A stretch of DNA of 5,256 nt from Sphingobium sp. (GTDB lineage Bacteria; Pseudomonadota; Alphaproteobacteria; Sphingomonadales; Sphingomonadaceae): positions 1-5,256 of the forward strand of contig JASBTC010000336.1 in assembly GCA_030148625.1 (NCBI GenBank). Direction: 5' to 3'. Below are positions 1 through 5,256 of this stretch, in pieces. Position numbers and translations under genes: made by a program. Position 1 is the stretch's first letter; every line of letters begins with the position of its first letter. Below the pieces are notes generated by a model that was not told the DNA's origin, searched no databases, and was given only the letters and a program-made list of their open reading frames with translations.

Positions 1-25
1 CTCCCGATCTCGCTACGCTCGACCA

Positions 26-51
26 CCCTCTCCCCCTGAAGGGGGAGAGGG
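26..51. repeat. GC-rich palindromic intergenic repeat
   Basis: This is a perfect 11-bp inverted repeat, CCCTCTCCCCC paired with GGGGGAGAGGG, around a four-base loop TGAA. It lies about 50 bases downstream of the stop codon of the MFS transporter gene. Elements of this kind are common between genes in sphingomonads and related bacteria, as REP-like palindromes. The hairpin could protect the 3' end of the upstream mRNA or help end transcription. It lacks the T-run that a classical intrinsic terminator needs on the minus strand, so I call it a repeat rather than a terminator. The flanking bases 1-25 and 52-102 show no gene that I can support. Confidence 0.7.
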
Positions 52-102
52 ATTGTGCAATCAGCACGCAGGAATGGCGCAATAGGAGCCCCTACCTTCC
101 CG

Positions 103-1422
103 TTATACCACCCGCCGGCGCGAATGGCGGTCGACGATCACCACGCCCACTGCCGACACGATCAGCGCGACGCCGATCAGCGCGAAATAGACCGGCCGCC
201 CCGTCGGCATGCCGAGCAATATCCCGGCGCCGAACACGCTCGAGATCGCACCCAGCCGGCCGATACTCGCCGAATAGCCGATGCCCGCGGCACGGCAGGA
301 TGCCGGAAAGACGTGCACGGCCAGGCTGTACAGCGTCACCTGAACCGCAAAGGCACCGGCACCCGCTGCTCCGAGCGCGATCAGGATTTGCGCCGGGGAT
401 GCATCGCCGCTGCCCATCATATAGGCGCAACCCGCCGTCGCGAGCAGCGCGGCCGAACAGGCGGCGATCAATGTCCGCCGCGAACCGAAACGCGGCGTTG
501 CCCAGGCCGCGCCGAAGGAAGCCAGCACGCCGCACAGGTTGAAGATCAAAGAGCCCTGGATCGCGCGATCCATCGGAAAACCCGCGCCGGCGAGCAGCAC
601 CGGAATCCAGCTGAGATAGGCATAGAGCGCGAGCATGCTCGCGAAGAAGGCGATGGCGAGGCCGATGCCCGAACGGCGCAGCGCACCGGCATAGACGCCC
701 GCATGCTCGCCGTTTTCGATCGGCGCCTCCACCGCAAAGACGGTTTCGGCGGGAAGGCGAGCGCCTGCACGATCGAGCAGCGCCGCCAGCGCCGGGCCGC
801 CGGCGGGCCGGCGCGCCAGCATCATCGGGGATTCGGGCAGGCTGCGCCACATTTCGAGCGCGAGCAGCAGCGGCAGCAGGCCGCCGAACAGGAAGCAGAG
901 CCGCCAGCCATAGGCAGGGATAAGCCAGGATGCGAAGCCAGCGCCGATCATGCCACCGCACGGCACCGCGACGATGATCGCGGTCACCGCATAGTTGCGA
1001 ACCCTGGCGGGCATCCATTCGGCGACGAGTGCGGTCGCGTTGGGTACGGCAGCGCCGAGCCCGATGCCGGTCAGGAAACGCAGGATCGCCAGTTCGGTGA
1101 CGCCCGGCGCAAACGCCGCCAGCATCGACAGCGCACCGAAGAACAGCACACTGCCGATAAGCGCGGGGCGGCGGCCGATCCGGTCGCCGGCGATCCCGCC
1201 CAGGCCGGTGCCGACCGCCATGCCGACCAGCGCCGCCGCCATGGCGGGCGCGAGCATGCCAGCGGTGACGTGCCAGTCAGCCAGGATGGCCGGCGCGGCG
1301 AATGCCGCCACCTGCACGTCGAAGCCGTCGAGCAGGATGATCGCCCCGACCAGGATCAGCAGCCGGATGTGGAAGGCCGTGACCGGCAGGCCGTCCACCG
1401 TCCGGCTGATCGGGATCGCCAT
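103..1422 (-). CDS. MFS transporter, aromatic acid:H+ symporter (AAHS) type
   Basis: This is a 439-residue inner-membrane carrier with about 12 hydrophobic segments, the usual length for the AAHS branch of the major facilitator superfamily (PcaK, BenK, VanK and MhpT are relatives). Segment 1 carries the family's DGxD signature as D32-G-F-D35. The loop between segments 2 and 3 holds MFS motif A (residues 76-85, GGIAGDRIGRR-like). RFLTGIGLG (115-123), followed by VPNATALVAE, matches the segment 4 motif. SWIPVLL (271-277) and an IGRLGAI stretch (387-393) match the conserved second half. Family members import aromatic or related carboxylates with protons; the substrate here cannot be read from sequence. 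The ATG lies 10 bases after the stop of the LVIVD gene. It has only a weak ribosome binding site (GGA), which suggests co-transcription and translational coupling with that gene. Family assignment is firm; substrate is inference. Confidence 0.9.
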   Translation of the reverse strand: MAIPISRTVDGLPVTAFHIRLLILVGAIILLDGFDVQVAAFAAPAILADWHVTAGMLAPAMAAALVGMAVGTGLGGIAGDRIGRRPALIGSVLFFGALSMLAAFAPGVTELAILRFLTGIGLGAAVPNATALVAEWMPARVRNYAVTAIIVAVPCGGMIGAGFASWLIPAYGWRLCFLFGGLLPLLLALEMWRSLPESPMMLARRPAGGPALAALLDRAGARLPAETVFAVEAPIENGEHAGVYAGALRRSGIGLAIAFFASMLALYAYLSWIPVLLAGAGFPMDRAIQGSLIFNLCGVLASFGAAWATPRFGSRRTLIAACSAALLATAGCAYMMGSGDASPAQILIALGAAGAGAFAVQVTLYSLAVHVFPASCRAAGIGYSASIGRLGAISSVFGAGILLGMPTGRPVYFALIGVALIVSAVGVVIVDRHSRRRVV

Positions 1423-1432
1423 GTCCGGCCGA

Positions 1433-3208
1433 TCAGTCGCGCGGCGGCCAGGATTTGGCGGGAACGCCCTTTTTCGGTTCGCCGAGCAATGGGCTCTTCA
1501 GTGCGTAGAAGCCGTGATTGGTGAACATCCAGATGATGTTGCGATCATATTCGACATAGATGCCGAAGCCGAGATTGCCCTTCACATAATCGGGCGTCTC
1601 CGCATCGGTCGGGAAGCGCGGCACATAATAGGCCGCGATCTCGGGCCTGGTCGGATCGCGCACGTCGAACAGCTGCACCCCGGCATTGTAGAAGGCATAG
1701 GGCACCAGCCCCTCGCGTGAGCGGCCCGGCTGGGTGAAATAGCCCGGTCGCTTGGGACCGAAGCTGCCGCGGCGCTCGCAGAAATCCTTGAATGCTGCAT
1801 CCTTGGGCGGCGTCGGGCGCGGGAAGGTGTTGACGATCTTCGGGTTCTTGAGATCGCGGACATCGATGACGAAAATGTCCTTGTACGGCTCGTAACAGTC
1901 ATCGTTCATCGGATAGCCGTTCATGAAGATATAGCCGGTGCGCTCATATTGGCTGACATCGATATTGTCGGCTTCGGTGCCCGCGAATTTGGGCACCATG
2001 TCGAGATGGCTGATCACTTTCATGTGCGCGGGATCGGAGATGTCGAGCACGTAGAAGCCGAGCCCACCCATCGCCGCGAAGCCGATCGTGCCGCCCTTCT
2101 CCACCGGTTTGGGAATGAAGATCGGCATGCGCGATCCCATCCATGAGGTGCGATTGCCCGCGCGCGGGTTCTTGAGATAGGCGTCGCCCTCCGCCTTATC
2201 GCCGACGATCTGGCCCGGCACCGAGAATTGCTGAAGGAATTTCGGGTTCGCCGGATCCGACATGTCCCATGACTGGTATCCCGGCGAATAGAGATAATTG
2301 GGATATTCGGTGAGGCCGAAACTATCGTCGGGGGCGGACGACAGGAACATGTATTTGCCGCCGAACCAGGCGGGAACGTCGAGCGAGCCCGAGCCCTGCT
2401 GATGGCCGGGCTTGGCATCGGGATGCTTATAGTCGGTGGTGCGCGTCGCGATCCTTTCCCACTGATCGGGCAGCGGGCCGTTCATCACATAGACGTTGAA
2501 GCCTTTGTTATACCGCCAGTCGCGGATCTTCTGCACGCCGTCGGGCTCGTTCATCTTCTCTTCGAAGACGCCGAAGCGCTGGACCTCGTTCGACTGGACC
2601 ATGATGTATTTGCCGCGCGCCTTGTCCCACTGGATCGAGGATGCACCGATCATCTCGCCTTCGGGAAAGGGATTGACCGGCGTTCCGCCGCCCTTGCCCG
2701 TCCAGGTCTGCCCCTTGGTCACGAGCAGCCGGGCCTTGGCCGGATCGGTGATGTCGAATACCTTCAGATTGTGGCGGTCATAGACGTAGAGATACCGCTT
2801 GCCGTCGAAGTCCGCGATATTCTGCCAAGTGTGGAAAGGCGAAGCGACCTGGGGGTAGAAAGCGACGACCTCCATATTCTTGGCGTAGGATTTCTGATCC
2901 CAGTAACCGAGCTGGCCCGGGAACGGCGCACGCCCCTCGTGCAGCGGCGTCGCCTTGGGATGGACGAACACGCCGGTCTTCGGATCGATGCCGTAATCGA
3001 CGCCGGGCTGAGGCGGCGGCGGTTTCCGGTCATAGGTCAGATCGTGCCATTGCTTCACCACCGGATCGCGAATGTCGATCTTCGGTTGCTCCTGTTTCTC
3101 CTCCGACGATCGCGCCGCGGATCCCAGCGTCAGTGCGGCACCGGCGCAGCATGTCAGGATGACGGCCCTGACGCGGGGCAAGGCGGATTTGTTCGCGATC
3201 GGGCTCAA
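1433..3208 (-). CDS. Secreted LVIVD-repeat beta-propeller protein
   Basis: This 591-residue protein has an N-terminal export signal: basic residues up to R14, a hydrophobic core at about 15-29, and a likely signal peptidase I site near AARS (31-34). A proline-rich stretch (63-68) follows. The body contains several LVIVD-type blade motifs of the form V-x-D-x-x-DP-x-x-P: 139-162 (VFDITDP), 313-333 (SWDMSDPANP), 382-404 (VLDISDP), 444-462 (VIDVRDLKNP) and 510-531 (LFDVRDPTRP). A last blade-like segment lies near 554-570. This indicates a beta-propeller in the periplasm or on the cell surface. The only two cysteines outside the signal peptide, C438 and C477, could form a disulfide. The start is TTG at 3208, supported by AAGGAG seven bases upstream. 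No enzymatic motif is recognised. Similar proteins are known mainly as uncharacterised LVIVD-repeat proteins; a role in binding or processing a substrate beside the receptor and carriers is inference. Confidence 0.85.
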   Translation of the reverse strand: MSPIANKSALPRVRAVILTCCAGAALTLGSAARSSEEKQEQPKIDIRDPVVKQWHDLTYDRKPPPPQPGVDYGIDPKTGVFVHPKATPLHEGRAPFPGQLGYWDQKSYAKNMEVVAFYPQVASPFHTWQNIADFDGKRYLYVYDRHNLKVFDITDPAKARLLVTKGQTWTGKGGGTPVNPFPEGEMIGASSIQWDKARGKYIMVQSNEVQRFGVFEEKMNEPDGVQKIRDWRYNKGFNVYVMNGPLPDQWERIATRTTDYKHPDAKPGHQQGSGSLDVPAWFGGKYMFLSSAPDDSFGLTEYPNYLYSPGYQSWDMSDPANPKFLQQFSVPGQIVGDKAEGDAYLKNPRAGNRTSWMGSRMPIFIPKPVEKGGTIGFAAMGGLGFYVLDISDPAHMKVISHLDMVPKFAGTEADNIDVSQYERTGYIFMNGYPMNDDCYEPYKDIFVIDVRDLKNPKIVNTFPRPTPPKDAAFKDFCERRGSFGPKRPGYFTQPGRSREGLVPYAFYNAGVQLFDVRDPTRPEIAAYYVPRFPTDAETPDYVKGNLGFGIYVEYDRNIIWMFTNHGFYALKSPLLGEPKKGVPAKSWPPRD

Positions 3209-3215
3209 CGAAGCA

Positions 3216-3221
3216 CTCCTT
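3216..3221 (-). promoter_or_regulatory. Ribosome binding site for TTG-started LVIVD gene
   Basis: On the minus strand AAGGAG is followed by seven bases and then TTG. This near-ideal Shine-Dalgarno site fixes the unusual TTG start of the LVIVD-repeat protein at 3208. The signal peptide begins directly after it, which agrees with that start. Confidence 0.75.
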
Positions 3222-3238
3222 GGCTGGTCTGTTCTTCG

Positions 3239-3256
3239 GCGAGGCTAGAACCTCGC
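3239..3256. promoter_or_regulatory. Inverted repeat at predicted transcription start
   Basis: GCGAGG and CCTCGC form a perfect 6-bp inverted repeat around the spacer CTAGAA. It lies immediately downstream of the TATAAT hexamer on the minus strand, so it would cover the expected transcription start. It could be a repressor operator at +1 or a small hairpin at the 5' end of the mRNA. The symmetry is seen directly; the role is inferred from position. Confidence 0.4.
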
Positions 3257-3262
3257 ATTATA
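3257..3262 (-). promoter_or_regulatory. Promoter -10 box (TATAAT) for LVIVD-MFS operon
   Basis: Read on the minus strand the sequence is a perfect TATAAT. It is followed by about 48 bases to the TTG start of the LVIVD gene. The surrounding stretch of about 30 bases is distinctly AT-rich against a GC-rich background, and it lies in the only gap between the symporter gene and the LVIVD gene. I see no good -35 TTGACA about 17 bases upstream. That fits a promoter which needs an activator, or a chance match. It would drive the LVIVD gene and the MFS gene together. Confidence 0.5.
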
Positions 3263-3266
3263 TCCA

Positions 3267-3281
3267 CAAAATAATGTTTTG
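3267..3281. promoter_or_regulatory. AT-rich inverted repeat upstream of the -10 box
   Basis: CAAAA and TTTTG flank a five-base centre (TAATG), giving a 15-bp dyad. It lies just upstream of the TATAAT box, across the spacer and towards the expected -35 region on the minus strand. This is a plausible binding site for a regulator replacing or blocking the missing -35 box. AT-rich symmetry arises easily by chance, so confidence is low. Confidence 0.3.
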
Positions 3282-3300
3282 AGCGGTCTCTATTCCCGTT

Positions 3301-4230
3301 TCATATAATCGAAGGCGTGTCCGCGAGGCAGGAAGACGCGGCATTGCCGGCTTCGGCGCGCCCCTGACGCGCCCTTTCCCAGCGGATGAACAGCCACGGT
3401 ATGGTGATCATCAGCAAGCCATAGGCCAGTGGCAGGCGCGCGATGGCGGGCATGTCGATCAGCGTCACCGACGCGATCAGCGCTATTGCCAGATTGTGCA
3501 CGCCGACTTCGATCACGATCGTCAATCGCTGGAGCGGTCCCAGCCGTGCCGCCCGCGCCAGCGCATGGCTCGCTACCATCGCCAGCAGCATCAGCGCCAG
3601 GCAGACGCCGAAACTCTCCAGGAGGACGCGCCATCCCGCCAGATGATGCCAGTTGAAGCCGGTGGTGGTGAGGCACATGAACAGGATCAGCACGACGGAC
3701 AGCCGCCGCCCGATCTCGACGCCGCGCGATGCCAGCGCGGGCGCGACCGCACGGACCATCATGCCGAGCACGACGGGCACTATGGTGAGCAGCCCGAGCG
3801 TCATCGCGGTCTGCCCCATCGGCATGTCGACCGTCCGCATGTCCCCCATGAACCGATGCAGCGCGAAACCGATCCAGAGCGGCAAGGTGATCGCGACAAG
3901 CAAGGTCGACAGCGCGGTCAGGCTGACCGCAAGCGCGACGTCGGCGCGTGCCGCGAGCGTGATCGCGTTGGATGTCACTCCACCGGGACTGGCAGCGAGG
4001 ATGATCAGGCCGACCGCGACCTCGGGCCCGATCGGCAGGACAAAGGCCAGCCCGATCGCGATCAGCGGCAGCAACAGCATCTGTGCCGAGAGACCGACCA
4101 GAACGGCGCGTGGCGACGACAGGATCGCGCGGAAATCGGCAAGCCCCAGCGCCAGCCCCATGCCGAACATGATGACGAATATGATCAGCGGGAAGATCGT
4201 CTGCGACAGGAACGGAAAGATATCGGCCAC
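3301..4230 (-). CDS. Bile acid:sodium symporter (BASS) family transporter
   Basis: This is a polytopic inner-membrane protein of 309 residues with about nine to ten hydrophobic segments, normal for the BASS family (ASBT-like sodium-coupled carriers of organic anions). Hallmarks are SPGGVTSN (81-88) at the first helix crossover, the following AxAVSLTALSTL stretch (about 99-110), Q50 in the third-helix region, and the IEVGVHN motif (240-246) at the second crossover with E241. I start it at GTG 4230 because GAGGAG lies six bases before it; the in-frame ATG at 4278 would overlap the previous gene by 38 bases and lacks a better site. The stop codon of the upstream AspDH gene is inside this ribosome binding site, so the two are probably translated in a coupled way. 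Bacterial BASS proteins move diverse organic acids and need not carry bile acids. H245 replaces the Gln usual in the EVGxQN motif. Confidence 0.88.
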   Translation of the reverse strand: MADIFPFLSQTIFPLIIFVIMFGMGLALGLADFRAILSSPRAVLVGLSAQMLLLPLIAIGLAFVLPIGPEVAVGLIILAASPGGVTSNAITLAARADVALAVSLTALSTLLVAITLPLWIGFALHRFMGDMRTVDMPMGQTAMTLGLLTIVPVVLGMMVRAVAPALASRGVEIGRRLSVVLILFMCLTTTGFNWHHLAGWRVLLESFGVCLALMLLAMVASHALARAARLGPLQRLTIVIEVGVHNLAIALIASVTLIDMPAIARLPLAYGLLMITIPWLFIRWERARQGRAEAGNAASSCLADTPSII

Positions 4231-4236
4231 GCTCAA

Positions 4237-4242
4237 CTCCTC
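4237..4242 (-). promoter_or_regulatory. Ribosome binding site overlapping upstream stop codon
   Basis: On the minus strand the AspDH stop TGA (4243-4241) runs straight into GAGGAG, which is followed by TTGAGC and the GTG start of the symporter. The site decides the GTG start at 4230 over the ATG at 4278. It also points to translational coupling between the two genes. Confidence 0.7.
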
Positions 4243-5008
4243 AGACGAACTCCAATGCCCCCGCGAAGCCGGCGGCACGCAGGATCGAGCGATGGACCGC
4301 CGCCGCCATTTCGCTGCCCGAAACGCCGATCGCGGGCTGGCTGCGCGCGATCTTCAAATGCGAACCATCCTTGCCCATCGCCTCGATCATCAATTCGAGG
4401 CGATCGAGCGCCGGATCGGCAACCAGCCGGGCGCGGCATGCGTCCAGCCCGGTCGTTGCGAGCGCGCAGGCGACCATGGCGTTGACGTTGTGCGGGAATT
4501 GCCGCGCGATCTGCCGCACGCTGCCGTCGAAGATCACGGTCTCGCAGGTGATGCCATCGCCCGCAGCACCGAGGCTGCGGGGTGGCTTGCGGAAGCTGAT
4601 CGACACATGATCCCACATCGCGCGCCATTCGAGCAGACTGTCCGCACCGACGAGCGCACCATGCGCCACGAACAGCGAACGGTTCGAGCGGTGCGCCCGA
4701 TCGACAAGACGCATGCGCAGGCCGTCATCCGCCAATGCGGTCAGCGACAGCGGCATATAATCGGCGATGGCAAGCAGCGCCTCGCCATGCCGCACCGTGA
4801 CCTCAGGCCCGGCGATCTCGACGATCAGATCGGGCGCGAAGCAGCGCGCATCGGCCAGATCCTCGAGGATCAGCGCGGGATCGATACCGGCCAGCCGGCC
4901 GGGGCTGCGATTATGGACAAAGGCCAGTTCGAGCGGCCCATGGTCGCGGGCAATGCGCCGATGGATCTCGGACCCGATGAAACCGAACCCGATCAATCCG
5001 ATGCGCAT
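4241..5008 (-). CDS. Aspartate dehydrogenase family oxidoreductase (NadX/DUF108-like)
   Basis: This 255-residue cytosolic protein matches the length of L-aspartate dehydrogenases. Those enzymes interconvert aspartate and iminoaspartate/oxaloacetate with NAD(P) and can feed NAD synthesis. A Rossmann nucleotide-binding motif lies at the N-terminus (G7-F-G-F-I-G12). The C-terminal domain shows HGALVGADSL (116-125, equivalent to SGAIGGLD), RKPPRSL (140-146), FPHNVN (171-176) and VADP (196-199), all family landmarks. After VADP the family normally has N-x-H-x-I with the catalytic His. Here the ungapped alignment gives L204-E-L206-M-I208, so the Asn and His appear to be missing. The later NP-rich motif is also not recognisable. 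The enzyme may therefore use another substrate or mechanism. ATG at 5008 is preceded by a G-rich stretch (GGGGGGAA) as a moderate ribosome binding site. It is the first gene of a likely two-gene unit with the BASS carrier. Confidence 0.8.
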   Translation of the reverse strand: MRIGLIGFGFIGSEIHRRIARDHGPLELAFVHNRSPGRLAGIDPALILEDLADARCFAPDLIVEIAGPEVTVRHGEALLAIADYMPLSLTALADDGLRMRLVDRAHRSNRSLFVAHGALVGADSLLEWRAMWDHVSISFRKPPRSLGAAGDGITCETVIFDGSVRQIARQFPHNVNAMVACALATTGLDACRARLVADPALDRLELMIEAMGKDGSHLKIARSQPAIGVSGSEMAAAVHRSILRAAGFAGALEFV

Positions 5009-5061
5009 TGCCCGTTCCCCCCACGGTTGAAAGCGCTCTAGGGTCTGACCCAGCGAGATTA

Positions 5062-5165
5062 ACTCATCTTGTCATTCCCGCGAACGCGGGAATCCAGCTC
5101 TTCCGTGAAGCATCAGAAAGAAGAAGAAGCTGGATTCCCGCGTTCGCGGGAATGACAGGATGGGT
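5062..5165. repeat. Inverted pair of palindromic repeats forming a long hairpin
   Basis: Positions 5070-5099 and 5128-5157 are perfect 30-base reverse complements. Pairing extends outward to 5062 and 5165 with two G-T wobbles, giving a 38-bp stem with a 28-base loop (5100-5127). Each arm is itself palindromic: ATTCCCGCG and CGCGGGAAT around two bases (AA left, TT right). The core resembles REP-like or dRS3-like elements (ATTCCC...GGGAAT) that are scattered through many proteobacterial genomes. It occupies most of the 175-base gap between the receptor gene and the AspDH gene. It has no T-run after it on the minus strand, so it is not a standard intrinsic terminator. It may stabilise the receptor mRNA 3' end or reduce read-through. 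Confidence 0.85.
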
Positions 5166-5183
5166 GGTGTTTCGACACGGCCC

Positions 5184-5256
5184 TTAGTATTTCCAGGTCA
5201 GCGTGGCGCCGTAGGTCCGCGGCGGTGCGTAGGAGACGAGGACCGATCCGATCACG
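5184..5256 (-). CDS. TonB-dependent receptor, C-terminal end (partial)
   Basis: Only the last 23 codons and the TAA stop (5186-5184) are in the window; the gene continues past the right edge. The tail reads SYAPPRTYGATLTWKY after VIGSVLV. The PPRTYG segment followed by alternating residues and a terminal aromatic residue is the typical last beta-strand of TonB-dependent outer-membrane receptors, where the final Tyr or Phe serves as the barrel-assembly signal. Such receptors take up siderophores, vitamins or, in sphingomonads, often carbon substrates. It lies upstream of and in the same direction as the AspDH-BASS genes, which suggests it serves the same substrate. The call rests on a short fragment. 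Confidence 0.75.
   Translation of the reverse strand, partial: VIGSVLVSYAPPRTYGATLTWKY

Noticed and set aside
26..51. Intrinsic terminator after the MFS gene
   Set aside because: The hairpin is strong, but it is not followed by a T-run on the minus strand, and the same type of palindrome is known as a dispersed repeat.
92..1018. Second minus-strand frame of 308 codons inside the MFS gene
   Set aside because: It overlaps the MFS frame almost entirely, is arginine-rich and lacks membrane segments or motifs; an out-of-frame shadow.
55..1524. Long plus-strand open frame (489 codons) opposite the MFS gene
   Set aside because: Its translation is a low-complexity mix of R, H, D, Q and A with no domain, as expected from the antisense of a GC-rich gene. 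The minus-strand frame has clear AAHS motifs and membrane segments.
3137..3154. Lipoprotein signal (double Cys at residues 20-21 of the LVIVD protein)
   Set aside because: The residues before the Cys (I-L-T) do not match the lipobox, and the Cys pair sits in the middle of the hydrophobic core with a better signal peptidase I site about 10 residues later.
2402..3274. Plus-strand open frame of 290 codons opposite the LVIVD gene
   Set aside because: It is fully antisense to a gene with a signal peptide, a strong ribosome binding site and repeated blades, and it shows no domain of its own.
4231..4278. Upstream ATG start for the BASS transporter
   Set aside because: It would overlap the AspDH gene by 38 bases and add a polar leader not typical of the family. 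The GTG at 4230 has a strong ribosome binding site at ideal spacing.
3496..4485. Plus-strand open frame of 329 codons
   Set aside because: It is rich in R, D, Q and H without motifs and opposite the BASS and AspDH genes; another antisense shadow.
3653..5041. Plus-strand open frame of 462 codons spanning the BASS and AspDH genes
   Set aside because: It lies opposite two genes with strong family motifs, and its translation shows no coherent fold or motif. It is an antisense shadow of GC-rich coding sequence.
5062..5165. CRISPR-like repeat pair
   Set aside because: There are only two copies, in inverted rather than direct orientation, with a single spacer-sized loop; this fits a REP-type element, not an array.

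Overview
The window comes from a GC-rich bacterial chromosome. It is most likely an alphaproteobacterium of the sphingomonad group (Sphingomonas, Sphingobium, Novosphingobium or relatives). The evidence is the high third-position GC, the C-terminal tail of a sphingomonad-type TonB-dependent receptor, the large LVIVD-repeat secreted protein, and short GC-rich palindromic repeats of the kind scattered between sphingomonad genes. The order-level assignment is an inference from style, not a search result.

All recognisable genes are on the minus strand, so transcription runs from high to low coordinates. In that order the layout is: (1) the last 23 codons of an outer-membrane TonB-dependent receptor (5184-5256, cut by the window edge); (2) a 175-base gap carrying two inverted copies of a palindromic repeat, which together can fold into one very long hairpin (5062-5165); (3) an aspartate-dehydrogenase-family oxidoreductase (4241-5008); (4) a bile-acid:sodium-symporter (BASS) family transporter (3301-4230), whose ribosome binding site overlaps the stop codon of gene 3; (5) a 92-base AT-rich gap with a perfect TATAAT hexamer flanked by two inverted repeats; (6) a secreted LVIVD-repeat beta-propeller protein starting at a TTG codon (1433-3208); (7) an MFS transporter of the aromatic acid:H+ symporter (AAHS) type, 10 bases further on (103-1422); (8) a short tail with another palindromic repeat (26-51).

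Taken together this looks like the transport side of a locus for using an organic acid, plausibly an aromatic carboxylate. The receptor would bring substrate across the outer membrane, the propeller protein would act in the periplasm, and the BASS and AAHS carriers would move organic anions across the inner membrane. The AspDH-like enzyme would act in the cytosol. The substrate and the main catabolic enzymes are not visible here, so this is a hypothesis from context. The points most worth a second look are the apparent loss of the catalytic His in the AspDH homologue, a His in place of a sodium-ligand Gln in the BASS carrier, the double-palindrome promoter before the LVIVD gene, and the long hairpin between the receptor gene and the rest of the cluster. 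I see no RNA genes, insertion sequences or CRISPR arrays, and no gap longer than 300 bases.
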